Below are positions 52,068-60,843 of a stretch of 64,000 nucleotides of DNA, piece after piece. The position numbers and the translations under genes were made by a program. Each line of letters begins with the position of its first letter. Positions within the stretch are counted from its first letter, which is position 1. This stretch comes from Blautia massiliensis (ex Durand et al. 2017) (GTDB lineage: Bacteria > Bacillota > Clostridia > Lachnospirales > Lachnospiraceae): NCBI RefSeq assembly GCF_001487165.1, contig NZ_LN913006.1, forward strand, positions 309,581 through 373,580, given 5' to 3'. The notes under the pieces are model-generated. The model saw only the letters and a list, made by a program, of their open reading frames with translations, was not told where the DNA came from and ran no database searches.

Positions 52068-52853
52068 ATGATCGACATTGCGCATGCAAAACAGGAATTC
52101 GAAAAATATCTGGATGAATACGACCGGGAGGATGAACAGATCTGTCTGAAGATCGTACATACCTATGGTGTGGTGAAATACGCAGGAGAGATCGCCAGAA
52201 AAATGGAATGTTCCGGTGAAGATGTGGAACTTGCGGAGCTGATCGGTCTGCTTCATGATATAGGCCGTTTTGAGCAGATCCGTAGATTTCACAGCTTTGA
52301 GCCGGGAACTATGGATCATGCCGTGTTCGGTGCAGAACTTCTCTTCGGGGAGGAGAAGCTGATCCGGCGTTTCGTGGAGGATGATAAATTTGATGAGCTG
52401 ATCGATGCAGCAATTCGGAAGCACAGTGATTTCAAACTGGAAGGAATCCACGATGCAAGAACACTTTTCCATGCAAAACTGATCCGGGATGCCGATAAGC
52501 TGGATAACTGCAGAGTAAAGCTGGAGGCGTCAATAGAGGCCATGCTTGGTGTATCAGAAGAGGTTGCAGGAGAAGGGCTGATCTCACCGGCAGTGTGGGA
52601 GTCCTGTCTCAGAAGAGAATCCGTGTTATCCGCAGACAGACATGCGCCGGTGGATTACTGGGTATCTTATCTTGCACAGTATTATGATATCAATTTTCCT
52701 GAGACCTGTGAGATCATCGAAGAAGAGGATTATATCACCAGGATCGCAGGGCGGCTGACTTATCAGGAGCAGGATACCAGAACTAAGCTCCATATTCTCA
52801 CAGAAGATCTGAACAGGTATCTGGAGATGCCGGCTGTGTCTGTGAAGGAATAG
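52068..52853 (+). CDS. HD-domain phosphohydrolase
   Basis: This 261-residue protein contains an HD domain: the metal-binding H...HD...D pattern is seen in ICLKIVHTYGVVKYA (His), LIGLLHDIGRFEQ (HD pair, about residues 59-71) and KLIRDADKLDN (Asp). Such enzymes hydrolyse phosphomonoesters or phosphodiesters of nucleotides; the substrate is unknown. The start at 52068 is preferred because GGGGTG lies 8-13 bases upstream and conserved sequence begins there. A longer form from 51807 is possible. Confidence 0.85.
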   Translation: MIDIAHAKQEFEKYLDEYDREDEQICLKIVHTYGVVKYAGEIARKMECSGEDVELAELIGLLHDIGRFEQIRRFHSFEPGTMDHAVFGAELLFGEEKLIRRFVEDDKFDELIDAAIRKHSDFKLEGIHDARTLFHAKLIRDADKLDNCRVKLEASIEAMLGVSEEVAGEGLISPAVWESCLRRESVLSADRHAPVDYWVSYLAQYYDINFPETCEIIEEEDYITRIAGRLTYQEQDTRTKLHILTEDLNRYLEMPAVSVKE

Positions 52854-52894
52854 GAGTTATAGCAGGGAGACTTGTTATATTTTTTTGTTTGGGG

Positions 52895-52923
52895 TTGACT
52901 TTGAGGCGGTTTTCGCCTAAAAT
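52895..52923 (+). promoter_or_regulatory. Promoter of proS
   Basis: TTGACT (52895-52900) and TAAAAT (52918-52923) are 17 bp apart. The spacer contains a 5-bp palindrome (AGGCG/CGCCT). Confidence 0.85.
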
Positions 52924-52927
52924 ATAT

Positions 52928-53166
52928 CAAAGATACGGCGATGATGAGAATAGTACACAGGGAATTATCTCAGAGAGGGATCTGCTTTGGTGGAAGGATC
53001 CTGTGCGTGAACTGTGGAACCGGCCTCGGAGCTCTGCGTGATTGAAGCGTGGCGTGTGTTTCCGGCGTTAACGGGTGTTGAGAGAACAGCTTTTCAGGCT
53101 GTTAACTGGGGTGGTACCGCCGAAGTCATTCGGTCCCTTGTGAGGGATTTGGATGGCTTATTTTTT
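52928..53166 (+). promoter_or_regulatory. Proline T-box leader of proS
   Basis: The specifier region GAACCGGCCTCGGAGC places CCG (53020-53022), a proline codon, in the specifier position. The T-box sequence GGGGTGGTACCGC is at 53108-53120. The terminator hairpin runs from 53123 to 53160 with G-T pairs in the stem, followed by TTTTTT to 53166. Uncharged tRNA-Pro should therefore allow read-through into proS. The rest of the gap to 53298 contains only the start-proximal leader and AAAAGGAG. Confidence 0.93.
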
Positions 53167-53298
53167 GTCCGTAAAACAGGATTGTAAATACAGTGTACGG
53201 TTTATGGGACAGAAGAGTAAGCTGGAAGGATTCCGGATTGCTGTGGCTGCCTGACAGCCGGCAATATGTAACAGATCACAAGAAAAAGGAGATTTATC

Positions 53299-54738
53299 AT
53301 GGCAAAAGAAAAGAAATTAGTACAGGCCATCACATCTATGGATGAGGATTTTGCTCAGTGGTATACAGACGTTGTTAAGAAGGCTGAGCTCTGTGGCTAT
53401 ACAAGTGTTAAGGGCTGTATGGCGATCAAACCTGCAGGTTATGCAATCTGGGAGAATATCCAGCATGAGCTTGACCGCAGATTTAAAGAAACCGGTGTAG
53501 AGAACGTTTACATGCCGATCTTTATCCCGGAGTCTCTTCTTGATAAAGAGAAAGATCATGTAGAAGGTTTTGCTCCGGAGGTTGCATGGGTGACTCATGG
53601 CGGCCTTGATCCGCTGCAGGAGAGACTTTGCGTGCGTCCGACTTCTGAGACTCTATTCTGCGATTTCTACCAGAAAGAGATCCAGTCCCACAGAGATCTT
53701 CCAAAGGTATATAATCAGTGGTGTTCCGTTGTCCGTTGGGAGAAGACAACACGTCCCTTCCTTCGTTCCAGAGAGTTCCTGTGGCAGGAGGGACATACTG
53801 CTCATGCAACAGCTGAGGAAGCGGAGCAGCGTACCATCCAGATGCTGAACATCTATGCAGACTTCTGCGAGGAAGTTCTTGCGATTCCGGTCATCAAAGG
53901 CCAGAAGACAGACAAGGAGAAATTTGCAGGTGCTGAGGCTACTTATACCATCGAATCTCTGATGCACGACGGTAAGGCTCTCCAGTCCGGTACAAGCCAT
54001 AACTTTGGAGATGGCTTTGCCAAAGCATTCGGAATCCAGTACACAGATAAAGATAACACACTGAAATATGTTCACCAGACATCCTGGGGAATGACAACCC
54101 GTATGATCGGTGCGATCATCATGGTTCACGGTGATAACAGCGGACTTGTTCTTCCTCCGAGGATCGCTCCGGTACAGACTGTGATCATCCCGATCCAGCA
54201 GCGTAAAGAGGGCGTTATGGAGAAGGCTGATGAGCTTCTTGCAGCACTGAAGGCAGCAGGCATCCGTGCAAAGGTTGACGCTACAGACAAGAGCCCGGGA
54301 TTCAAGTTTGCTGAGCAGGAGATGCGTGGTATCCCGCTTCGTGTGGAATGTGGCCCGAAGGATATCGAAAACGGCCAGGCAGTTCTCTGCAGAAGAGATA
54401 CCCGTGAGAAATACACAGTATCCTTCGAGGAGCTTGCAGATAAGGTAAAAGAGCTTCTGGATACCATTCAGCATGATATGCTGGAGCGCGCACGTGCACA
54501 CAGAGAGTCACATACTTACGTAGCAAAGAATTATGAGGAGTTCGGTGAGATCATCAACAGCAAACCGGGATTCATCAAAGCTATGTGGTGCGGTGATCGT
54601 GCATGTGAAGACAAGATCAAGGAAGATTTCCAGGCAACATCCAGATGTATGCCGTTTGAGCAGGAGCAGTTAAGTGACGTTTGCGTATGCTGCGGAAAAC
54701 CGGCTAAGAAAATGGTTTACTGGGGACGTGCATACTAA
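53299..54738 (+). CDS. proS: Prolyl-tRNA synthetase (archaeal/eukaryotic-like type)
   Basis: ProRS charges tRNA-Pro. The 479-residue protein is of the shorter archaeal-type form: it has the class II core ([25 protein letters not shown] [28 protein letters not shown]), the anticodon-binding domain from about residue 285, and a C-terminal zinc-type domain with [13 protein letters not shown] and CVCCGKPA. It lacks the INS editing domain of the long bacterial type. Aminoacylation residues appear intact. Confidence 0.97.
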   Translation: MAKEKKLVQAITSMDEDFAQWYTDVVKKAELCGYTSVKGCMAIKPAGYAIWENIQHELDRRFKETGVENVYMPIFIPESLLDKEKDHVEGFAPEVAWVTHGGLDPLQERLCVRPTSETLFCDFYQKEIQSHRDLPKVYNQWCSVVRWEKTTRPFLRSREFLWQEGHTAHATAEEAEQRTIQMLNIYADFCEEVLAIPVIKGQKTDKEKFAGAEATYTIESLMHDGKALQSGTSHNFGDGFAKAFGIQYTDKDNTLKYVHQTSWGMTTRMIGAIIMVHGDNSGLVLPPRIAPVQTVIIPIQQRKEGVMEKADELLAALKAAGIRAKVDATDKSPGFKFAEQEMRGIPLRVECGPKDIENGQAVLCRRDTREKYTVSFEELADKVKELLDTIQHDMLERARAHRESHTYVAKNYEEFGEIINSKPGFIKAMWCGDRACEDKIKEDFQATSRCMPFEQEQLSDVCVCCGKPAKKMVYWGRAY

Positions 54739-54782
54739 AAAAACACAGCAGGCCACTTCAAAAAAGTGGGATGATCATATTG

Positions 54783-54928
54783 CGTTACTGTTCACTGGTA
54801 ATGTCCCGCGAGGTGTTTTGTGTGAGCGAAGGTCACAGAAAACCCGAGACATACCGCGCGAATTTATGCGATCAGCATAAATTCTGTGCATCGCGAAGCG
54901 TGTTACTGAGAACGGAGTGAACAGGAAC
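54783..54928. repeat. Dispersed palindromic repeat, long copy
   Basis: The left end CGTTACTGTTCACTGGTAAT (54783-54802) and the right end from TCGCGAAGCGTG to AGTGAACAGGAAC (54891-54928) match the short copy at 23229-23288. Between them lie two more inverted repeats: GAATTTATGC/GCATAAATTC (54860-54869 with 54875-54884, perfect) and a looser pair around GGTGTTTTGTGTGA and TCACAGAAAACCC (54812-54844). The 146-bp element could fold into a cruciform-like RNA and has no coding capacity. It fills most of the 364-bp gap between proS and cca. Confidence 0.8.
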
Positions 54929-54942
54929 CATATTGCAGAAAC

Positions 54943-54974
54943 AACGGCGGGGCAAAATATGCTCCGCTGTTTTT
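54943..54974 (+). terminator. Terminator downstream of proS
   Basis: Stem 54943-54954 pairs with 54960-54971 (CGGCGGGGCA with TGCTCCGCTG, two G-T pairs), loop of five bases, then TTTTT. It lies after the palindromic repeat. Confidence 0.8.
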
Positions 54975-54983
54975 ATGAATCTA

Positions 54984-54992
54984 TGTTATAAT
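54984..54992 (+). promoter_or_regulatory. Possible cca promoter (extended -10)
   Basis: TGTTATAAT at 54984-54992 is an extended -10 with a perfect hexamer; no good -35 is seen. It lies 111 bp before the cca start. Confidence 0.5.
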
Positions 54993-55102
54993 AGCGTTAA
55001 GGAAAACATATCAGAATATTATTCGGCTGCTGACATGGAGATAATACAGCGAAATGTAAACGTGTTTTGAACGGACAGCAGCGATCATCAAGAGGAGTTA
55101 TC

Positions 55103-56443
55103 ATGACGATTAATATACCACAAAAGGCAGCGCAGATACTGAAGACCTTGAATGCTGCCGGCTATGAGGCATATGTTGTAGGCGGCTGTGTCAGGGATTC
55201 TATCCTGGATCGGGTGCCTGGAGACTGGGATATCACCACCTCTGCACTTCCGGAGCAGGTGAAGGAGCTTTTTCACAGAACTGTAGATACGGGGATCCAG
55301 CATGGAACAGTAACTGTAATGATGGGCAAAGAGGGCTTTGAGGTGACAACCTACCGTGTGGACGGAGAATATCATGACGGCCGCCACCCGGATGCCGTGA
55401 CCTTTACCAGGAGTCTTGAGGAAGATCTGAAACGAAGAGATTTTACCATCAACGCCATGGCGTATCATCCGGAACATGGACTGGTGGATCTGTTTGGTGG
55501 AATGGAAGATATCAATGGGAAGATCATCCGTTGTGTTGGTGATCCGGTAGAACGTTTTACAGAGGATGCCCTTCGTATGCTCCGTGCAGTGCGTTTTTCC
55601 GCACAGCTTGGTTTTACTGTGGAGGAAAATACGAAAGCGGCACTGGCGCGGATGTCGGGGAATCTGGAGCATGTCAGTGCAGAGCGTATCCAGACAGAGC
55701 TTGTAAAGCTTCTGGTATCCGATCATCCGGATTATCTCCGAACCGCCTGGGAGACAGGTCTTACCCGGGAATTTCTTCCGGAATTTGACGCCTGTATGGA
55801 AACCGAGCAGAATACCCCTCATCATTGCTATACCGTGGGAGAGCACATTCTGAAAAGTCTTACAGAAATCGAGAATGACCGGCTTCTCCGTATCACCATG
55901 CTTCTTCATGACATTGCCAAGCCGGTTGTAAAAAAGACAGATGAGAATGGAAGAGACCACTTTAAGACTCACGGACCGGCAGGCGAAAAGCTGGCAGGAA
56001 AGATCCTGCGCCGTCTGAAATTTGATAATGTAACGATCCGAAATACCTGTCGTCTGATCCGGTATCATGATCTTCGTCCCACTCCGGACGCCGAGGATGT
56101 GCGGAGAGCTGTGAATCTTATCGGAGAAGAGCTTTTTCCGCTGTATCTGAAAGTGCAGAAGGCAGATCTTTTATCCCAGAGCACTTACAGGAGGGAGGAG
56201 AAGCTGGCACGGTTAAGCGGTGTGACGGAAGCTTATCAGGGGATCCTTGAAAGAGGTGAATGTACATCTCTGAAAACCCTGGCAGTTTCCGGAAAGGATC
56301 TTATAAAGGCAGGACATCCGGCTGGACCGGCACTGGGAGCACTGCTCGAAAGACTTCTTGACTGTGTGCTGAAAGATCCAACCCTTAATACAAAAGAAAA
56401 ACTTCTTGAAACAGCAGAAAAAGACAGCATAAAAACCGAATAG
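55103..56443 (+). CDS. cca: CCA tRNA nucleotidyltransferase
   Basis: This enzyme adds or repairs the CCA end of tRNA. The 446-residue class II protein has YVVGGCVRD (residues about 22-30), the catalytic DWDITTSA with two metal-binding aspartates, the RRDFTINAMAY motif that selects nucleotides, and a C-terminal HD domain (MLLHDIAKP). Start 55103 follows AGGAG; an in-frame ATG at 55067 lacks a site. A strong GC stem follows the stop. Confidence 0.96.
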   Translation: MTINIPQKAAQILKTLNAAGYEAYVVGGCVRDSILDRVPGDWDITTSALPEQVKELFHRTVDTGIQHGTVTVMMGKEGFEVTTYRVDGEYHDGRHPDAVTFTRSLEEDLKRRDFTINAMAYHPEHGLVDLFGGMEDINGKIIRCVGDPVERFTEDALRMLRAVRFSAQLGFTVEENTKAALARMSGNLEHVSAERIQTELVKLLVSDHPDYLRTAWETGLTREFLPEFDACMETEQNTPHHCYTVGEHILKSLTEIENDRLLRITMLLHDIAKPVVKKTDENGRDHFKTHGPAGEKLAGKILRRLKFDNVTIRNTCRLIRYHDLRPTPDAEDVRRAVNLIGEELFPLYLKVQKADLLSQSTYRREEKLARLSGVTEAYQGILERGECTSLKTLAVSGKDLIKAGHPAGPALGALLERLLDCVLKDPTLNTKEKLLETAEKDSIKTE

Positions 56444-56454
56444 AATAACAAAAA

Positions 56455-56504
56455 TCCCCCCTGCATAAAATAGAACGTAAAATAAGGCAGGGGGGAACTT
56501 TTTT
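56455..56504 (+). terminator. Terminator of cca that overlaps the ribosome binding site of the next gene
   Basis: A perfect 10-bp stem (56455-56464 with 56487-56496), 22-nt loop, then ACTTTTTT. The G run of the 3' arm (56490-56495) is also the only Shine-Dalgarno-like sequence in front of the TTG start at 56503. Confidence 0.8.
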
Positions 56505-57477
56505 GTATGATTATGGGTTGAGCGTGCTGGAGCAGTATGGGCTTACAGCTTCATTCTCCGGCAGGGTGCGGGGGGCACTTCTGTGCCGGACAGAAAAAGG
56601 TCCGGTGATACTCCGGGAATTTCATGGCTCGGAAAAAAAGCTTTCCATGCAGCAGCAGCTTCTTGAAAAAATGAAAGAACAGAACTGTCTTGTGGACGCC
56701 TATCTCAGAAACAGGGAAGGCGTACTGGTAAGCAGGGACAAAGATTCTGTTCCATATACTGCACAGATCTGGTTTGAGGGACGGGAATGTGACACGAGAT
56801 CCGAAAACGATATTTTAAAAAGCATCCGGACTCTGGCACAGATCCACAAGATCATGCAGCTTCCTGTGGAAATGGATTATGCGGGAAGAAATCTGCAGGA
56901 AGAATATATCCGGCATAATCAGGAAATGAAAAAAATACGCCGTTTTATCCGAAAAAAAGGAGCGGTCAATTCTTTTGAGAAAGATTATCTGAAAAGCGTG
57001 GAATGGTTTCTGCAAAAAGGAGAAGAAGCGGCAGCTATGCTGGAAACCACGGATTATAAAAATCTGCGGCAGCAGTCTCTTCAAAGTGGCAGTATCTGTC
57101 ATGGCGAATATAATCAGCATAATGTGCTGATACTTGGGAAAAACACAGCGGTGACGAATTTCAGTCACTGGAGCTTTGATGTGCAGATGGCAGATCTGTA
57201 CCGCTTTATGCGGAAAATCCTGGAGAAATACAGCTGGGATCTGCACCTCGCGCAGAAGATGCTTTCTGCATATGATTCCGTACGGCCGCTCTCGGAGTCT
57301 GAGTGGCAGAACCTGAGAGTCCGGTTCTGTTATCCGGAAAAATACTGGAAACTGGCAAACCATTATTATACACATAACAAGGCTGTGATCTCCGGAAAAA
57401 ATGTGGAAAAGCTGAGAACCCTGATCCATCAGAAAAAACAGTGGGAGGAATTTTCAAAACAGTGCTTCAGGCAGTAA
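56503..57477 (+). CDS. CotS-like spore coat protein with degenerate kinase fold
   Basis: This 324-residue protein has the layout of the CotS/YutH spore-coat family, related to choline/aminoglycoside kinases. The catalytic loop is HGEYNQHNVLI (H200, E202, N207), with glutamate in place of the usual aspartate. The metal-binding aspartate that follows in active kinases is replaced (VTNFSHWSFD, N219). It probably does not phosphorylate and may serve as a structural coat or morphogenetic protein. The start is TTG at 56503 with GGGGGG inside the preceding terminator. Read-through from cca or a sporulation promoter is needed to express it. Confidence 0.78.
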   Translation: MYDYGLSVLEQYGLTASFSGRVRGALLCRTEKGPVILREFHGSEKKLSMQQQLLEKMKEQNCLVDAYLRNREGVLVSRDKDSVPYTAQIWFEGRECDTRSENDILKSIRTLAQIHKIMQLPVEMDYAGRNLQEEYIRHNQEMKKIRRFIRKKGAVNSFEKDYLKSVEWFLQKGEEAAAMLETTDYKNLRQQSLQSGSICHGEYNQHNVLILGKNTAVTNFSHWSFDVQMADLYRFMRKILEKYSWDLHLAQKMLSAYDSVRPLSESEWQNLRVRFCYPEKYWKLANHYYTHNKAVISGKNVEKLRTLIHQKKQWEEFSKQCFRQ

Positions 57478-57527
57478 TGATTCTGAATGTGACAAAAACA
57501 AAACTTCCCTTTTTCTGAAAATTGTTA

Positions 57528-57533
57528 TATAAT
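57528..57533 (+). promoter_or_regulatory. Possible phosphoglucomutase promoter
   Basis: TATAAT at 57528-57533, within TTATATAAT, lies 43 bp before the start codon. No good -35 hexamer at 16-18 bp is seen. Confidence 0.4.
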
Positions 57534-57575
57534 ATTAAGTATCTTATATAAAGAAACAGGGAGGTATTTTGGAAC

Positions 57576-59309
57576 ATGGATTATAAAGAAATCTATAATC
57601 AGTGGCTTGAAAACCCATACTTCGATGAGGCGACAAAAGAAGAATTGAAAGCGATCAAAGACGACGAGAATGAGATCAAAGAGCGTTTTTATATGGATCT
57701 TGAGTTTGGTACGGCAGGCCTGCGTGGTATCATCGGCGCAGGTACCAACCGTATGAATATTTATGTGGTAAGAAGAGCAACCCAGGGGCTTGCCAACTAT
57801 ATTGCCAAGGTTGACAAGAAATCCCAGGGAGTTGCTATCGCATATGATTCCCGTCATATGTCACCGGAGTTTGCCCAGGAAGCAGCGCTTTGCCTGGCAG
57901 CAAACGGGATCAAGGCTTATATCTTTGAGACACTTCGTCCGACACCGGAGCTTTCCTTTGCAGTACGTCATCTGGGCTGTGTGGCGGGTATCAACGTAAC
58001 AGCCAGCCACAATCCTCCGGAATACAACGGATACAAGGTTTACTGGGAGGACGGCGCGCAGATCACACCACCTCATGATTCCGGTATCATGGGCGAGGTA
58101 AAGGCGATCTCCGACTGGAATACCGTAAAGACCATGGACAAGGAAGACGCAGTAAAGGCAGGACTTTTCGAAGTGATCGGACAGGCTGTCGATGATGCTT
58201 ACATGGCAGAGCTTAAGAAACAGATCATCCATATGGATGCGATCCAGGCAGAGGGCAGGAACCTGAAGATCGTTTACACACCTCTTCACGGAACCGGCAA
58301 TATCCCGGCCAGAAGGATCCTTAAAGAGCTTGGATTTGAGAATGTATATGTAGTACCGGAGCAGGAGCTTCCGAACGGGGATTTCCCGACAGTCAGCTAT
58401 CCGAACCCGGAGGCAGCAGAGGCATTTGAGCTTGGCCTGAAGCTTGCGAAGGAAGTGGATGCAGACATCGTACTTGCCACAGACCCGGATGCAGACCGTC
58501 TTGGCGTCCGCGTAAAGGATAAAAACGGAGAGTATCATGATCTTACCGGTAACATGTCCGGATGCCTTCTTGCAAACTATGAGCTGAGCCAGAGAAAGGC
58601 TGTAAACGGAAGCCTTCCGGAGGACGGAGCTCTTGTAAAGACTATCGTTACAACAAACCTGGCAGATGCCATTGCCAAGGGATACAACGTGAATCTTATC
58701 GAAGTACTTACCGGATTCAAATACATCGGACAGCAGATCCTCGGATTTGAGAACAGTGGCAAGGGTACATATCTTTTCGGATTTGAGGAGAGCTACGGTT
58801 GCCTGATCGGAACCTATGCAAGAGACAAGGATGCCATTGTTGCTACCATGGCACTTTGCGAAGCTGCTGCTTACTATAAGACACAGGGCAAGACTCTCTG
58901 GGATGCAATGATCGATATGTATGAGGAGTTCGGTTACTATAAGGATGCCATTCAGGCAGTTACCATGAAGGGTATCGAGGGTCTTCAGAAGATCCAAGAG
59001 ATCATGACAACACTTCGTCAGAATCCGCCTGCTGAGTTTGCCGGACATAAGGTGACTGCTGTACGTGACTACAAGCTGGATGAGATCACAGATCTTGCAA
59101 CAGGTGAGAAGAAGCCGACAGGACTTCCGAATTCCAATGTTCTCTACTATGAGCTTACCGATGATGCATGGGTTTGCGTAAGACCGTCCGGAACAGAGCC
59201 TAAGGTTAAATTCTATTATGGCGTTAAGGGAACATCTCTTGCAGATGCAGACGAGAAATCCGATGCAATGGGCAAGGCTGTTCTTGAAATGGTTGATTCC
59301 ATGAAATGA
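57576..59309 (+). CDS. pgcA: Phospho-sugar mutase (alpha-phosphoglucomutase type)
   Basis: This 577-residue enzyme interconverts glucose 1- and 6-phosphate (or mannose phosphates). It has the N-terminal GTAGLRGIIGAG, the catalytic serine loop VTASHNPPEYNGYKVYW (Ser about residue 147), the metal loop DPDADRLGV (about 307-315), the sugar-binding FGFEESYG and the phosphate-binding RPSGTEPKVKFY. Length and motif order match B. subtilis PgcA. GGGAGG precedes the ATG. It supports cell-wall and glycogen precursors. Confidence 0.94.
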   Translation: MDYKEIYNQWLENPYFDEATKEELKAIKDDENEIKERFYMDLEFGTAGLRGIIGAGTNRMNIYVVRRATQGLANYIAKVDKKSQGVAIAYDSRHMSPEFAQEAALCLAANGIKAYIFETLRPTPELSFAVRHLGCVAGINVTASHNPPEYNGYKVYWEDGAQITPPHDSGIMGEVKAISDWNTVKTMDKEDAVKAGLFEVIGQAVDDAYMAELKKQIIHMDAIQAEGRNLKIVYTPLHGTGNIPARRILKELGFENVYVVPEQELPNGDFPTVSYPNPEAAEAFELGLKLAKEVDADIVLATDPDADRLGVRVKDKNGEYHDLTGNMSGCLLANYELSQRKAVNGSLPEDGALVKTIVTTNLADAIAKGYNVNLIEVLTGFKYIGQQILGFENSGKGTYLFGFEESYGCLIGTYARDKDAIVATMALCEAAAYYKTQGKTLWDAMIDMYEEFGYYKDAIQAVTMKGIEGLQKIQEIMTTLRQNPPAEFAGHKVTAVRDYKLDEITDLATGEKKPTGLPNSNVLYYELTDDAWVCVRPSGTEPKVKFYYGVKGTSLADADEKSDAMGKAVLEMVDSMK

Positions 59310-59347
59310 TAAAATGGTCACATTCCGCCTGTAATATGCGAAAAACC

Positions 59348-59376
59348 TTGACATTATAAGCCAAAAGCGGTATATA
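59348..59376 (+). promoter_or_regulatory. Promoter of the HU gene
   Basis: TTGACA (59348-59353) and TATATA (59371-59376) are 17 bp apart, 50 bp before the start codon. Confidence 0.9.
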
Positions 59377-59426
59377 TATAAAGCAAAGTCAAAAATAAGA
59401 GAACATCAATTATAGGAGGAAACACC

Positions 59427-59705
59427 ATGAATAAAACAGAGTTAGTGGCAGCAATGGCGAAAGACACCAATCTTTCCAAGAAAGATGTAGAAGCTGTTCT
59501 GAAATCTTTTATCGATGTTGTAACAGATGAACTGAAAAAAGGCGAGAAGATTCAGCTGGTTGGATTTGGAACTTTCGAAGTAAGCACAAGAGCTGCAAGA
59601 GAGGGAAGAAATCCTCAGACTGGTGAGACCATGACGATCGAGGCTTCCAAGTCTCCGAAGTTCAAAGCAGGAAAAGCTTTAAAGGACGTTGTCAACGGTA
59701 AATAA
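59427..59705 (+). CDS. hup: DNA-binding protein HU
   Basis: HU is the small nucleoid protein that bends DNA. The 92-residue protein begins MNKTELVAAMA, has the GFGTFEVSTRAAREGRNPQTGE arm region with the conserved proline that intercalates into DNA, and ends with the basic FKAGKALKDVV. It is expressed alone, with a strong promoter and a perfect terminator, as expected for an abundant protein. Confidence 0.98.
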   Translation: MNKTELVAAMAKDTNLSKKDVEAVLKSFIDVVTDELKKGEKIQLVGFGTFEVSTRAAREGRNPQTGETMTIEASKSPKFKAGKALKDVVNGK

Positions 59706-59728
59706 TCTGTTGGTTCAGAGTGATAACG

Positions 59729-59765
59729 GCAGGGGAAACCGGTTTTTGGTTTCCCCTGCTTTTTT
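59729..59765 (+). terminator. Terminator of hup
   Basis: A perfect 12-bp stem GCAGGGGAAACC/GGTTTCCCCTGC (59729-59740 with 59748-59759) with a 7-nt loop is followed by six T residues. Confidence 0.95.
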
Positions 59766-59778
59766 AGGAGGAAAAATT

Positions 59779-60018
59779 ATGCGTCTTGATAAATATCTGA
59801 AAGTATCCAGACTGATCAAACGCCGTACGGTGGCAAATGAAGCCTGCGATGCAGGAAGAGTTCTGGTCAATGACAAGCCGGCCAAGGCTTCTGTACAGGT
59901 AAAGACCGGTGACACTGTGGAGATCCAGTTTGGAAGTCGTAATGTAAAGGTTGAAGTCCTGGAAGTTAAGGAAACGGTAAAAAAGGATGAGGTGGAAAGC
60001 ATGTTCCGCTATATCTGA
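59779..60018 (+). CDS. rqcP: S4-domain protein RqcP (YabO)
   Basis: RqcP is a small S4 RNA-binding protein that works with RqcH to add alanine tails to stalled nascent chains on split 50S ribosomes. The 79-residue protein is almost entirely the S4 fold: MRLDKYLKVSRLIKRRTVANEAC, then GRVLVNDKPAKASVQVKTGD. AGGAGG precedes the ATG at 59779; longer in-frame starts lie within the hup terminator. It lies where yabO stands in B. subtilis, before yabP. Confidence 0.94.
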   Translation: MRLDKYLKVSRLIKRRTVANEACDAGRVLVNDKPAKASVQVKTGDTVEIQFGSRNVKVEVLEVKETVKKDEVESMFRYI

Positions 60019-60108
60019 TGCAGGGACAGCTGCCGTTTGGGCGTGATGGTCTATTCCGGATGGATTTTTCATAAAATAAAAGAGAAATCATCCCCAGGGA
60101 GGTATGGA

Positions 60109-60390
60109 TTGGACGAGAAGAAACCGGCAGCATTTCACAGTCTGATGCTGGAGCGGCAGAAAGGCGGCACCATAACGGGAATCCGGGAGGTGATCTCTTT
60201 CGATGAAAAAGAAATACTGCTGCATACAGAGGAAGGAAAGTTATCCATAAAAGGCGAAGGACTTCATGTAAAACATCTTGATCTGAAAAGCGGGCAGCTT
60301 AGCTTGGAGGGAAAAATCGACAGTCTTACCTATCTTGGCAGGAAAAAGGACAAAAAAGAAGGATCCCTTTTAAAAAGACTGTTCCATTAA
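60109..60390 (+). CDS. yabP: Sporulation protein YabP
   Basis: YabP is needed for normal spore cortex and coat assembly in Firmicutes. The 93-residue protein is a small beta-rich domain: HSLMLERQKGGTITGIREVISFDEKEILLHTEEGKLSIKGEGLHV (spread over 10-55) fits the YabP/YqfC pattern. It starts with TTG six bases after GGGAGG (60097-60102). Upstream in-frame ATG codons lie before that site. The usual next gene, yabQ, is missing. Confidence 0.88.
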   Translation: MDEKKPAAFHSLMLERQKGGTITGIREVISFDEKEILLHTEEGKLSIKGEGLHVKHLDLKSGQLSLEGKIDSLTYLGRKKDKKEGSLLKRLFH

Positions 60391-60501
60391 AGCTAAAATG
60401 ACAGCAAACCGGTTGATATTTTTTTGAAGAAGTTGTAAAATTTGGATGTATAAGCTCGTAAAAGGTAAAGAGATCAGATTGTGTAAAAAAGGAGCAGCAG
60501 A

Positions 60502-60816
60502 TTGAAAAATCCAAAAAATGGAAAAGAAAAAAAACGGATCGGATATAATTATCTTGGCATGGCGGGGATCATGGTGATCGCACTGGTGTTGCTGGGAAGC
60601 CTTATGCTACAGAGTAAGACTCTGGAACGGCGCAGGGATTATTATGATTCCAAAGCTACAGCACTGGAGAAGTCCATTGAAAGTGAGAAGGAACGTACCA
60701 AGGAGATCGAAGCAGAGAAAGAACATATGAAGACCGACGAATATGTGGAAGAGGCGGCTCGTGAGAAGTTGGGACTTGTGAAAGATAACGAGATCGTGTT
60801 TCAGGAAGAAAAATAG
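60502..60816 (+). CDS. divIC: Cell-division protein DivIC/FtsB family
   Basis: DivIC is a bitopic division protein that acts with DivIB and FtsL at the septum. The 104-residue protein has a short basic cytoplasmic tail, one membrane segment (about residues 17-38) and a coiled coil (about 42-78, heptad-rich Lys/Glu), ending with the family's REKLGLVKDNEIVFQE. It starts with TTG behind AAAGGAG. It stands in the position expected after yabP-yabQ in Firmicutes. Confidence 0.93.
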   Translation: MKNPKNGKEKKRIGYNYLGMAGIMVIALVLLGSLMLQSKTLERRRDYYDSKATALEKSIESEKERTKEIEAEKEHMKTDEYVEEAAREKLGLVKDNEIVFQEEK

Positions 60817-60843
60817 CTGAAAATCAAAGGTTTCGACGAAATT

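Noticed and set aside
57861..59354. 497-codon open frame on the minus strand opposite the phosphoglucomutase gene
   Set aside because: It lies fully antisense to a complete enzyme gene with all catalytic motifs, has no ribosome binding site and its translation is Cys/Leu-rich without any domain. It reflects the codon pattern of the real gene.
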